Positions 37,960 to 48,992 of a stretch of 64,000 nucleotides of DNA are shown here, piece by piece. The stretch covers positions 124,001-188,000 of the forward strand of contig CANTFL010000037.1 in NCBI GenBank assembly GCA_947650285.1. The letters are read 5' to 3'. The notes beneath the pieces are model-generated. The model was not told the origin of the DNA, did no database searches, and worked only from the letters and a program-made list of their open reading frames with translations. The DNA comes from Hyaloperonospora brassicae (Eukaryota; Oomycota; Peronosporomycetes; Peronosporales; Peronosporaceae). Every line of letters starts with the position of its first letter. Position 1 is the stretch's first letter. The translations under genes and the position numbers were made by a program.

Positions 37960-38490
37960 GTAATATTAGATAGAATTCAGTTTACTTCGGAAAAAACTCT
38001 TTATCTCGTCCGGGATGACTCTTTGGCCTCCTGAAGAAAGCACGATCTGCGCATAATGTCTTGATTATTGTAAGTTTAGAATTGTTTTTCCAGATGAGTA
38101 CAATACTCATAAAACTTCACGACAACTGAGATTGAACGCAGCAAGCAAGCAAAGGTAATCAAGATCGCGAGACGGCTTAAGTGGTCAGGTGGTCAAGCGG
38201 GTCAAGATCTACATATCGGACAGGGAGATTTCGTTGATATCGAGGTAGCTCATTTCGAGTACCTAAAAGTAACCTGTGATCGCTTAAAGACCTTCAAAGC
38301 TTTTACTATAATTCTAAACACGGTTACGTTTAGCATCAACACTATTTCATTATATTAGTGCAGCCTTCGCCACCGACGAATATACAAGGGTGTGGGTAGA
38401 CGTAAGCACGGAAATGGTATACTAATCTGGTAGTCGGCGGTCTGGGAGCCAGCGGAGAGTCAGGATCACATCAGCAACTTTGTGAGCTTC
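37960..38490 (+). repeat. Decayed solo LTR, same family as 20.05/23.48 kb
   Basis: Ordered matches to the 23.48 kb LTR include AAGATCGCGAGACGGCTTAA, GAGATTTCGTTGATATCGAG, TAGCTCATTTCGAGTACCT and, at the end, TAGTCGGCGGTCTGGGAGCC and GAGTCAGGATCACA. More decayed than the 20/24 kb pair. Confidence 0.7.
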
Positions 38491-38499
38491 ACTCTACCA

Positions 38500-41300
38500 A
38501 AATTAAATATCGAAGTTTGATGTCACCTGCCTTACCCCTCATCGTGTCTTGCCTCTATAAATATTGCTTTACGTACGCGCTAGATGTGACAAATTGAGAC
38601 GGGTACTGGAGAGAGGTCACCTGATAGCATTCGGCAAGTTTAATCTTATTACAAGATCCTAGCAAGTATTCTGTGTTGCGCCTGCATCATGTTGTCTTAT
38701 TCACACCGAATTAGAGAAACCTATAAATTTTTATGATGACTAGGTAGCAATTCGTGTGTGGTACGACGACATATTCACATCCTAATCATAAGTATGACAG
38801 CGACCACAATCGTGATCACGATCTACTTGTACGAGAATTGCGCTACCGCTCATCTTCTACTACTGATAATTATGTCTTTGTGTATTATGACTTATACCAT
38901 ATTCTATACCAAACCAATTCTATATGTCTATCATTCATTGCTTACCACAATGCATCAAATCTTATACAGAGAGCAATTCGCGCTCAGTAGATAACGCATT
39001 CCTAATCGATAAGCAAATCGAAATTTCCTGATAATAGGTGTCGGTGACCCTAAAACAACAACAAACCAGTTTAATTTGTCCCAGCCATCTCAAACAGCCG
39101 TAAAAAATGTGTTTCCGATCGCGCTTCACTAATCGAGATCATATGGAATGGGTAAAATCGCAGTCATTTTTATCACAGTTCCTTTAGTTTATTCATCACA
39201 TTTCAATGCCAATAGAAAAGTGCTTTACAATAACATAAATACGTATAATTCTTACATCATAAACGATTACCATCCACCTTCACGATGGGTGTAAGGCTGC
39301 CATGAAGAAGCAGGCAAAAAGATTCGGACGTTCTCCACATCTTAACCTACTTATAGTCGATTTTGGTGATCTGATTCAGTTTTGTATTGCAGAAAATGTA
39401 TGCAATGCCGATATCGTGTATGGTGTCAGAGAACAAGTCCGATAAAGCACGTCATTATTCGTCTCTGAGTGCCAACGTGTTACCTGCGTGCAAGAATACT
39501 ACGAAAACAACCTATATAGGTTTGGAAGTCGACCCACACGTTAATGATTATAACGCTTTAATTTTTAGGAAATGTCGCGTAGATAGTAGACGGTCATTAT
39601 TGGCGCGGGTTCGAACGCCTGTGTAATAATTGTCAAAACACAGAGCTTTTTGCGTGAATTGCAAGAAAATGACTGTTTGCTGCAAATTTTGTCACCTGCG
39701 CAATCGTGTGAAGGCATAAGGGTGCGCTCTGGACGTCTCACTTATTATCATTTGTAAATTTAGTACTCAAAAACAGTTTAGGTTTTCTCGCTTCAAAATA
39801 CTTGCGACATACTATTGCTGTTCAGTGAAGCTAATACATTGCGGCGGATTTACAATATGTTACTCGTTGAACGCCTAAGTGAAACAACAATCTCCACCCA
39901 ACCTTGCACCTTTTTCTACTATGAAATAAATTTCTATTGTGACATTGCTGATTACTTTTTTTACTGATTAAATCGTTTTAAACCAAAGCTTGTCTTTTAT
40001 ATTAAACAACTGGCGGCAAGGATCGATCACGAATAGTTTTTCAAGATTTTAACTCCAATTTCTTTCTTAGAGGTGATAATTAAAAAAGATAGCAACCAAT
40101 TATAATGACTAATGGACTTCGTTGCACACAGAGACAACGAATCGATACAGTCCAGAAGAAATTCATTTAGTTGAGGCAAATAATGCAGAAAACATACATA
40201 ACAAATGAAGTGAATATATCTGCACGCTGTATAGGGACGGCCCGTTTTTAATGACCAAGTTACTAAATGCATCTTCATTGTTTTAGTTAAAGGTTCTTAC
40301 CTAAGGACCAACCTCATTTAATTTATGGGTTGGATATCGTTGCTAATAGCATTTGCCACAAGTTATAATGAATACAATTTATGTAGAGTTGTCACTTTTT
40401 CGACAGAACAGCCAGGACGATAGGAATGCGCAATAACCGTACATTATCGACTGGAAGATTCAATCAGAGTTTAGTTCGCTGGTCATGCTGGTTGTAGCAG
40501 GTAGGTAAAAAATGGTGTACGAATTATAAGCTCTAAACCGCTGACGCGATTTAGCCACCCAGGTCATACAAAACAACCATTTATATAACATATTGTAGAG
40601 AACTACAATAAAGATGTCAGTGGGTGTGCCGAAATTTGAATAGATTAAAAACATCCAGGTATATTCTGAACACTAGAATGACAGGTATTATATTGTCGCC
40701 TTCTGGTTAAGTACTTTTTTATAGTGAGTTTACATATCCTCTATCGCTACGAGCATTTGAAGGCATAGATGTTTACATACAATTGGTGCTTAAAGTTATG
40801 AATTTTATTTTCTCGTTCTTCTCACATCTTGCATACTGAATAAATATTGGAGCCTACGATATCTGTTTAAATTCAGCTGTGTGAATCTTCGCTAAACCCA
40901 ATTCCAAAATTGTGTATAAAGTCGTTTATGCGTCCCAAATATGCCACAGTTCGCAAATGTCCATTACAAGCTGTCGTATATACCATACATGGTATTCCTC
41001 GACATTTAATAAATATTAGGTATTTGGCAAGACATAAAACAAGAACAGGTTATACTGGACCTGCTTATGTATAACATTTGTTTTGGTTAGAAATATTCTT
41101 AGTATTAATTTCCCAAGAGCTTCTCTATGTACTTTGACTAGATGTTACCCAATATTATACTTCTGATATGCTGGATAGGAGCTGTGCAGGATAGGTGGAT
41201 AACAACTTGTTGCTTATTTAATACTGCTGAGGATATTTAATTGCTATTGCATCGCAAAATGGATTGGCCTAAATATATCCATATGTAACGACCAGTAGAA
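38500..41300. other. AT-rich DNA, no gene recognised
   Basis: The GC content rises locally at 39245-39640, where a plus-strand stretch of 79 codons (39387-39626) and the following Cys pairs (CVNC and CKFC in one frame, about 39655-39700) hint at a decayed zinc-binding protein. I cannot assign it. Nothing else recognised. Confidence 0.4.
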
Positions 41301-41942
41301 CGAGGTACACCCATGTGAGCCTAGTCCATTAGCACGAAACGGACCACTGCTTCACGAGCCAGCAGTAATCTTTCTGCGGACTCGGCCTTACTTCAAGGAT
41401 CTAAGACAATTTCACGACGAACAACTCTGCCAGGAGGTAAGACAGACGGTGGGTCGTGACACACCACGTCTTAAATTCCTTTACCTAATAATAAAATGGA
41501 CCCAGAGGATACTTAAGAAGAGCGGATTCACAACGCGCACTAAGTATCAATATCGTGTCAGTAGGACGACCTCGTCCAATGACGAGGATGAGTTCTACTT
41601 CACGTCGGGTCGAATGAACAAAGAATTGGATTACTCTCCTTCCTGCAAGGATTGGCTGAATTCGCCATCACAAATTTTGTCAGGTTTAAAGAGAGCAATC
41701 GGGGAAAGAAGAGTCTCTAGACTAATGTTGCCATCAACATGTCCAGTCACTCAATTGACAAGCGTATATAGTGTATTCTCTCTATTATCACTTCAAAACG
41801 TCAGAAATGTTTGGCGCTTAATAGTTGCCACCTGACGCCAAGATTGTATCCTCCAAGAAACCTTACGCCTCCTAGAGGATAGGACAGTTGGGTACCTGTG
41901 GTTTCTATTCATCTTAGCACGCTTTATAAGACAGATCATGTC
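41300..41942 (-). pseudogene. RT N-terminus joined to an integrase-tail-like segment (element A)
   Basis: From 41942 down to about 41410 the minus strand matches the pol region before RT of element 1, ending in the equivalent of PSVLPPDRGVR with a decayed VIDL. Below 41400 it continues as SAERLLLAREAVVRFV (about 41330-41385), which resembles SAENFLLTREAVVRFV in the integrase tail of element 3 (55636-55683), not RT. This is a chimeric junction. The long frame on the plus strand here is only the complement. Confidence 0.65.
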
Positions 41943-42326
41943 TTAAACGACATCTGATAAAGTGATACGTAACTCGACCACTTCACCCAGTGTATTTTCA
42001 CATCCCGCTTTTCGTGCATTACGTGGGCCTTGATCAGAATGCTTCGGCGTTTTGCCAAAAATGTCATTACCGACAATCAGTGAGGTGCCATCTCGGCCGC
42101 CCTCACTCGGTGGAATTTCACGTGCCACTTCACTTACATCAGAGGAATTACATTCTTGATGACTCGGCCCTAGGCCAACCATGCTTGCAGCATGCATTGA
42201 CTCAGTATTACGACGAGTATCACTCAGCGGAGTATAACTCCCTTCACATACGGTGAAAGAGCTCCGCTCAATATTGATGTCATTGACATTGGAGTTAATT
42301 AACTCTGACGTACCAATGTCTAGCAC
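41943..42326 (-). pseudogene. Protease-RT linker, element A
   Basis: An open stretch of 127 codons starting MLDIGTSELINSNVNDIN, nearly identical to element 1 from 443. It also carries the segment REIPPSEGGRDGTSLIVGND, equivalent to 650-710. Unlike element 1 it shares its frame with the protease upstream; only a TGA (about 42336) lies between, so the frameshift at 435 in element 1 is specific to that copy. Confidence 0.75.
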
Positions 42327-42335
42327 ATTAACATC

Positions 42336-42790
42336 TCACGTCAATGCCTTGCGCCAATAGCGCTTTTGTTGAGTAGCGAAGGTGGGCTCAAAACTCCCCA
42401 AAGCTTCACTAGGAACATTGCGCGAGGCGCCTAATGTCTTAGACCTCCAATCAATCCATGTATCATGGCGTTCAAGCCATTCCATACCTAGGATGAGATC
42501 ATATCTCGACTCCAAATCGAGGACAAGATAGCGTTCAATGCTGACAAAGTCCAAAAACTTCACACCTAAGTTCAACGGAGCATAAGGTACTGTGACGCGA
42601 CTACCAGTCGCTAAACGAACGGTGATCAAATCACCCTCATGCGCTTTGAGCGCTTCAGCGTATCGCTGACTTCCCTAAAGGGAACGACGTCGAGCATAAT
42701 TACATGATGCTCCAGACTCGATCAGGATCGACCAATGATTCTCAAAGCCTTTAACTTTCGCTTCGGCGACTAACAGGCCGAGCTTGTATC
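42336..42790 (-). pseudogene. Retropepsin-like protease, element A, catalytic Asp changed
   Basis: The block LIESGASCNYARR corresponds to LIDSGASFNYARR in element 1: the catalytic Asp codon is GAG (complement 42717-42719), so the enzyme should be dead. A TAG after RRRSL at the same place as in element 1 is shared by both copies. The second block LESRYDLILGMEWL is present (about 42475-42516). The 97-codon open part is 42336-42629. Confidence 0.82.
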
Positions 42791-42898
42791 CACGCTCTGT
42801 GCTGAAAGGCGCAGAGCTCTGTAAGACTAAGCCTTATTTTTCCTTTACTGCGTAGAGAGGTTACATAACCTCATTTTCCCCAGTAGGGCGCCCCGCAC

Positions 42899-43108
42899 TT
42901 ACTGGGTGATGACGTTTCCCCGTGCCATACCAGACTTCTGGTTGGGGGTGAGATCTCGACTCATAGGAGTGTGGCCCTGTTTGTGCAAAGTACTAGTAGG
43001 ACGCAAGTATATAGGGCTTCCGCACATGTAACAGCGTCTCACTTCAGGTTGTTTCTCCTCAACCTGAATGTCAGCTTCACCTTCATCTAAAGCATAGCTG
43101 ACATCCAT
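42899..43108 (-). pseudogene. Gag zinc-knuckle segment, element A
   Basis: An open minus-strand stretch reads EEKQPEVRRCYMCGSPIYLR followed by PTSTLHKQGHTPMS. The CxxC start and the spacing fit a CCHC knuckle of Gag nucleocapsid, with the last Cys replaced. Acidic residues precede it. Upstream Gag is too decayed to follow continuously. Confidence 0.6.
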
Positions 43109-43984
43109 CGACTCAGGCTTACAGTAAGCCGAGGTGTTTGTTTAGGTTGCCCTCACAAAGCTTGGGTATACTCATTCCAACCAAGTCTGGTAGGCCTAAA
43201 GTTGTGCATACCATTTTCAGCTATGATCAACGCCTCTTCATAGAAGAGGAATGAACCCTAAAAACCTCGATTGTGATCACGCCAGTGCGAATACCTTACA
43301 TGAAGACAGTCACACAGACTGTCTCAGAAAAAAAGGTTAGACTGCATAGCAACCATCAGAGATCTCAACTCTTAAACATAGTCTGTTAACTCATTCGTAC
43401 CCTGACAGCTATACAAGAAGCGTGAGCGCACGCGATAAGCCTGGTTAGGCGGCGAAAAAACTCTGAAAATGTCTAATTTGAGCGAATCTTATGTGGAAAA
43501 AACGAAGTCGACAGATGTGTTGCAAATCAGAGCCCACTCTCTAGATCCACCATCGGGCTTAGAGGTGGCCAATGAGACTGATGCTCGTGTGAGATAAATC
43601 TAGATCTCATTGCCACTTCAATATCACGGATTCAGAGGTTCAGGTTTTGCCCCTCCTTCCCGGAGTAATGTTTAACTCCACCTGTAAGAAACGAGAATTC
43701 AAATCATCGTATGGCATTTTCTGCTAAGCGTTTCGGCATAGCTGGCGCTACTTGGTTATGAATCTACCACAAAGAGGCAGGTCATACTGCATGAAGACCT
43801 CGACACGCACAAAGAGCACGTCGATACCTTGCGCAGCTAAAAACTCACCGTATCCTAGGCGCACGACCACATTCAGCTCACCAAGCGAGTTCTTTTGGGA
43901 CTCAGTGAGGTGGTGGATTGCTCCTGCCTTACAGAGGATCAGTCGTAGCAACTCAGGCGTATATTATCTACAAGTTCTACCGAG
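43109..43984 (-). pseudogene. Gag and leader remnants, element A
   Basis: The only open part is 43748-43951, minus strand, 67 codons (GELNVVVRLGYGEFLAAQGI), likely part of Gag or of the leader near the LTR. The remainder has stops in all frames. Confidence 0.4.
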
Positions 43985-44465
43985 TGAAGCGAAGCTACAC
44001 AGCTCCTTAAGTCAGAGGAAGACTTAACGCTCAACGAGAAACTTCGGTTTAGAAAACCCGACTCCGAGAGTCAACAATCTCAGACAGCTTACGATCTCTG
44101 TTCCAGGGGACCAAACGATTTAAGAGAATCACAGCACAGATTTCTGAAGAGTAGCTACCTTTACAGGCGTTGCTAGCTCTTACCGATCAGGGACGCTTCG
44201 TAAGGCACGTGTCTTAAGTGATCAAAATGGGAACTGAACTTTATTCCTGTTTTTCGAAAAGAACATCTCAGAGCAACGTACTTGACCTTGTCACTAATAT
44301 TCGAATTAATATCTCCTAAAAGATATCTTAATTGGGTGGCTGACACACGTCAGTCCCCAGCAATTGGTATAGTATTCGAAAATCATTTTTAATGGGACTC
44401 CGTTATTTGTGTACCACACATGTTATGTAACCCGGTACACACACCTGATATTTAACCCCGTTTCA
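43985..44465 (-). repeat. LTR of element A (minus), arm of an inverted LTR pair
   Basis: The reverse complement starts TGAAACGGGGTTA and matches 48993-49482 with few differences, including the hairpin part and CACTTAAGACACGTGCCTTA. One end differs: it has AGCTTCGCTTCA, closer to element 1, where B has a decayed end. Distance between the two LTRs of the pair is about 4.5 kb. Confidence 0.88.
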
Positions 44466-44985
44466 GCGGAAATCTAAATGCACCGATAAAAAAGACTCGC
44501 AATTGCCGCGATCCACAACGAATTCGTCGAGTATTAAATAGCAGCAATAACGGAAACGCGGCCGAAGAAAATCCTTGATAGCAGATGCCAAACTCTAGCT
44601 TTATTGTTTAGCGTCACATTTCTCGTCTAACGCGACTTCGATCCTCCAAAATATCGGCGAAGTCCATCAGCGCTGCAGCTACATCAAAGTAAATGACTCG
44701 AAAGTACAAAAAGTGCTTTTTCGGTGGTTCGAATATCCCTATTTAATTTTATGCGGGCGCCGCAGAGCGTAAAATAGGGCTTCACGCTAGTCCATGTTGT
44801 GAAAGACACTTTAATAGTTCTTAATCAGTATATAAAGTCACTCGCCGAAGGCGACGCATTTTAATTAAAATCTTTATAAGAACAAATCACGACTTAGGTA
44901 ATGACATGATTAAACCGATGACGCGCATATAGCACAGCAATTTTGTCACGCAAATCAGGCGATGAATAAGAATAATACATATCTT
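44466..44985. other. Unassigned 520 bp at the A/B junction
   Basis: This lies between the LTR start of A and the RT start of B and is not similar to element 1 sequence that I can see. Its GC content is a little higher than in the AT-rich region. It contains CACTCGCCGAAGGCGACGC, a short palindromic word. It marks the inversion or insertion breakpoint. Confidence 0.5.
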
Positions 44986-45695
44986 CGTATCAGGGAAGTG
45001 GCCTTTACCGAAGGAACTGTGTGGCGTCATTGACGACTTCTTTCTTGTAAGGCACGCTCTGGTGTGGTTCGTGAGAGCAGACATCCTTATTCCACACCGA
45101 TATCTTGTGTCAGAAAGCCCAATGGAAAGTGGCGCATTTTTTATGCTTTCAATACGCTTAATGCGGCCACCATCCCGGCTCAGACACCAATCCTTATTAT
45201 ATTGTTCTTCATAACAATATGGTAGGATGTACAATGTACAGTGCACTCGACCATTCGATGATTATTACCAGTTGCTCATAAGAGAGTGCGATATTCCACT
45301 GACGGCGGTTTAAACTCCGAGCGGTAGGCTGTGGGAGTGGCTCTATTGTCACAGAGATTGTCTAATCCCCAGCTAGATTCAATCTTCTTGTGACACAATT
45401 GTTCAGACCTCAACGAGGATATGCACAGACGTACTTTGATGACATGTTTGAACATAGTCGTTCTTTGAACGGTCGGTCAGATGTGGACAATCAGATTGAT
45501 CATTTACGAGCGGTGCTCGAGTGTATGCGCACAAATAAGTTGTACGCCAACGCGTCTAAGTGCATCTTTGGTGCAGAAGAGATTCTCTTTTACGGGTGCT
45601 TTATTGGTAAGCGAGGCCTTAGAGCGGATATCGCTAAGGTAGAATCCATAGTTGATTGGCCGGTTCCAAAGAACCAAAATGACTTACGTAAGTAG
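44986..45695 (+). pseudogene. Reverse transcriptase, element B
   Basis: The 5' part (44990-45390) is interrupted but follows element 1 from the RT fingers (KWPLPKE..CGVIDDFF) on. From 45390 the frame is open and carries YFDD intact (45432-45443), HLRAVLECMRTNKLYAN and GCFIGKRGLRAD. A TAG follows LRK (45693-45695). Thus copy B kept the catalytic box that element 1 lost, though the rest of the domain is broken. Confidence 0.85.
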
Positions 45696-46193
45696 CTTGG
45701 CCTTGATAATTACCTACAGAAATAAAGTGCGAATTACGCAGATATGGCTCGGCCATTATTTAATCTCCTAAAAAAGGATGTGGAATGGTGCTGGACTAGC
45801 ACCGAGCATGATGCTTTTCAAGCAATAAAGGAGAGTGTCCTTCATGTGCCAATCTTGGCTTTGCCTGATCCTGATCGATCTTTCAGTGTCGTCTGTGAAG
45901 CATCTGACTTTGCCATAGGCAGCGCTCTGTTAGAGACAGATTCTGATGGACGGGAACGCGTCATTGCGTTTGAGTCTCGGCAGCTGAAGGCTGCAGAAAA
46001 GAACTATCTAGTTCATGAAAAGGATCTACTTGCAATGAAGTATGCTCTCGTCAAATTCAGAGTTCATCTGCTTGGCTCCAAGCCGTTTGTGATCTATACA
46101 GATCATGCGTCACTACGCACTGCAACCCAGTCGTCTCATCTCTCTCAGAGAATGGCTCGTTGAATTTCCTTCTTTGCCGAGTACAACTTCGAG
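45696..46193 (+). pseudogene. RNase H, element B
   Basis: An open frame of 139 codons (45744-46163) carries VVCEASDFAIGSALL, LKAAEKNYLVHEKDLLAMKY and YTDHASLRT. Relative to element 3 (VVCDASDFAIS, DKELLAMKY) the first catalytic Asp is Glu and the Glu of KELLAMKY is Asp. The frame ends at TGA 46161-46163, the same stop as at 2570-2572 in element 1, and continues in the same frame beyond. Confidence 0.85.
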
Positions 46194-47275
46194 GTGAAGT
46201 ATAAGCCATGCAAGCAGAATGCTTTGGCTGATGCGTTGTCACGCAAGCCTGACTATGAGCTTGCTCATGTTACGACTCTGTCTTCGTCAGTCACTGACCT
46301 CATTCGTTCGGCATATGCCAAGAACGAACATTGTGTATCTCTGCTACGTGCTCTAGGGAGCGAGGAATTTGAGGACTCAGCCATAGAATTTTCGGCACGG
46401 TTACGTGCGAGGTTACATCGGTATTCTATCGATCAGGGCCTGTTGTGCTATAGCATGGATGTGGAGGATATCCCTCGCATCGTTGTACCTCATGATGAGG
46501 AGTTGAAGTATCGGATCCTCTATCAGGAACATGATACTGCGTTGAGTGGTCATCTCGGTCGAGAGAAGACCTATCGTTCTGTGAGCCAATGTTATTGGTG
46601 GCCCAAACTATACAAATGGGTGAGCACATATGTGCGTACGTGTGAAACGTGTCAACGGGTGAAAATATCAGCGCATGCGACTGCGCCGCTGGCTAGTTCA
46701 CCCATACCCTCGGGGTGTTGGAATTCCATCAGTATGAAATTCCTGTTCGGTTTACCGAAGGATTCGTATGGCAATACGGGTATTGTGGTCTTTGTTGACC
46801 ATTTGACCAAGATGGCTCATTTGGTGGATGTGCCGGATACCATTAAAGGTAAGGGTACAGCTACGATTTTATCGATCGAGTGTTTATAAAACACGGTTTG
46901 CCTGTGGCAATTGTCTCCGATCGAGACCCTCGCTTCACTCGGAAATTATAAAAACCCATCTCTAAGGTGCTCGGCACACGATTAAACATATCCGCTGACA
47001 ATGGTCAAACCGAGCGAGTGAATCGCATCATCGGTGATTACTTGCGCAGTTTTTGCGCTGAAACGCCAAAGCGTTGGAGTTCGATGCCCTTTGTCGTTGA
47101 GTTTGCGTTGAACAACGCTGTTCATTCCTCAACCGGCTACACACCGCTCTATGTGAATGTTCTTACACAACCTCGCGTTCCGTTGACGCTACCACTACGT
47201 GGTTCAGGGCTTGGTGGAGGAGTAGATGCCGATCGGCTTGCTGATATTATCCCTTCTACTGTTCAAAACAGGTAA
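46194..47275 (+). pseudogene. Integrase, element B
   Basis: An open 231-codon stretch includes the RNase H tail (LADALSRKPD), the zinc domain HDTALSGHLGREKTY...CETC, and the start of the core, where SMDF reads SMKF, losing the first catalytic Asp. After a stop at 46887-46889 the core continues across a frameshift with VSDRDPRFT (about 46914-46940). It then has a 102-codon stretch with QTERVNRIIGDYLRSF and STGYTPLYVNVL. Zinc ligands HHCC appear complete. Confidence 0.85.
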
Positions 47276-47445
47276 GCGAGTTTCTCGCAACGCGATTGAA
47301 TGTGTTACGACATGTGCGTGAAGCACTGGCTTGTATCTAAGATAGGCAGAAGGAACAAGCTGATGCTAAAGGCAGAGGTTGTATTGAACGTTATGAGATC
47401 GGAGACCAAGTTCTACTCAATAAAAAAACCTTACCCTCAAATGTA

Positions 47446-47958
47446 GTGTCTGCTGTCTTCAAGACAAAGTTGCGCCCGCGCTTCATTGGACCATTCACGG
47501 TCGTCAACAAGAAGGGACTTGCGTATACGCTCAACTTTCCGCGCAAATTGCTTACACACCCCGTGCTCTACGTGAGCTTGCTTAAGCCGTATCAGGATCC
47601 GTCCCACGTGAACTTGGAGGCGATTGCGCCGGGTAGGTTGACCTTTCCATCGATTGCTGAATCCGTATCAGGAGATCAAGCTGAGCCTCCATCCGGGCTT
47701 GGCCCAACTCCAACGCCTGACCACGGGCTCGCATCGCGTCAAACGCACTCTGGGTCTTACCCAATGTCTCACGGAGACCACTCAGTTCGAGAAGAATCTT
47801 CTCATGATCCTCCTTCGGTATACCGATCACCTCCGACGCTGCTCGATGAGCAAGGGAGCCGCCAGTTCCATGTGGAGCGACTCCTGAAACGACGTCGTTG
47901 TCATGGCCAATACCAGTATCTGGTGGAGTGGCGCGGGTACCCGGAGTCTGAGAGCTAA
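47446..47958 (+). pseudogene. Integrase C-terminus and chromodomain, element B
   Basis: 170 open codons with RPRFIGPFTVVNKKG, LLTHPVLYVSLLKPY and the chromodomain segment QYLVEWRGYPESES, where a TAA cuts the domain (47956-47958) before its last helix. Nearly identical to 3887-4380 in element 1. The antisense coiled coil overlaps the linker. Confidence 0.85.
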
Positions 47959-48900
47959 TAAGGGTATTAGATATCACTTCGGCAGGATTGTCCATACGCC
48001 GTGGATGTTTTTGAACATTGTGGCCAGTGTCATTCTGCGACCACAAATGCTTCTCATCAAAAGTGATAGAAGGTAGAGGGTTGATCCGCACCATTGGATC
48101 GGAACCCGCGGCTACCGGCGTAATCGAAGTATAGCGCGTTCGATTACGCAGTTTGTCTCAGGCCTTAAGCTTGTCGTATTCATACCGGAGCTTTTGTTCC
48201 AAATGAACATCAGCCACATCGGCACTTGCTCTTAGGGCGGCCATGATGCTGAGGTGTAGCTTGCGGTACACCCAGCGGATGAAATGCTTGGACTCATCTT
48301 TTTGCAAATCACCGGCAAACAACAATATTAATCACCCTTTATCGGTCTAACCGAAATACCACGAGCTAGGCTCCCAAGGTGAGTTTTGTATTGACCTTGT
48401 GTGGTCAAGAATATTTTGAGATACCTCTCATGCAGAACCTGGAGGAAGGCGATGTCTTCTGGCGACGTAGCCTCTGGGGCAATGGCCTATATTAAAAGGC
48501 TTAGGAGTTCTGTTCTACGAAGACTTTTCTCGACGCCAGGTGTTAAGAATGCATAACTGCTCCGGTTTTGAATCAGACTTTTGGTCTAAGCGCGCGGAGG
48601 GCACTTTTCCCACGCTGTACAATCAACTCCGGTCGCTTGTCGAGCGGGTTGGTAGTAATGTGTTCACCGGCATCTGTTGCATGATGCTAATACATTGACG
48701 CGTTGGTTTCACCACGTTCAACTGGCGGCTTTGTTGCCGTGAGAGATCTAACCTCAGGCACAGGGGGGGTTGAACTTTACTTCGTCGCCTCCATGGACAT
48801 AGGCATCGCAACCATAGTCCACATACTCATCAAAGTCGAGGTAGGAGAAAAGAGTCCAAATTAGCTAACAGGCAATGCCATATTGTTTAATAATTTGTCA
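47582..48900 (-). pseudogene. Antisense ORF, element B, decayed
   Basis: The C-terminal 170 codons (47582-48094) are open and keep the coiled coil HEKILLELSGLRETLGKTQS exactly as in element 1. Upstream the frame is broken, but blocks match the element 1 version: VERGETNA with AERGEANA, TTNPLDKR with VTNPLDEQ, and the RASADV region with LRASADVPDV. The N-terminal ATG context of element 1 is not preserved. No named family recognised. Confidence 0.6.
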
Positions 48901-48992
48901 AACCGTGAGTTTCAAGCGTATACACACCTACCCCTCCGAGGTAAAAAAAAATTGACTGAAGTTTCATGGTATGGAAGTCTTGTGGGGGAGCG

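Larger units (their letters stand above)
41300..44465 (-). mobile_element. Element A: inverted 5' part of an element 1-family gypsy
   Basis: On the minus strand from 44465 downward: LTR, decayed Gag, zinc knuckle, protease, linker and the very start of RT, ending near 41400. The RT sequence missing here starts, on the opposite strand, at about 44990 (part B), so A plus B together make nearly one complete element with only a few residues missing. An inversion of the 5' half is the simplest reading; two truncated insertions back to back is the alternative. Beyond 41400 the sequence switches to an integrase-tail-like segment. Confidence 0.8.

Noticed and set aside
38754..38994. Two overlapping plus-strand frames of 78 codons in different registers
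   Set aside because: Mutually exclusive and composed of Tyr/His/Ile-rich sequence; no signal peptide or effector motif. No secreted RxLR-type effector candidate was convincing anywhere in the window.
39387..39626. Plus-strand frame with nearby Cys pairs, possibly a transposase zinc motif
   Set aside because: Only isolated Cys pairs in changing frames; not enough to name a family.
41449..41835. Plus-strand frame of 128 codons
   Set aside because: It is the complement of the pol linker/RT start of the minus-strand element A; the minus-strand reading is homologous to element 1.
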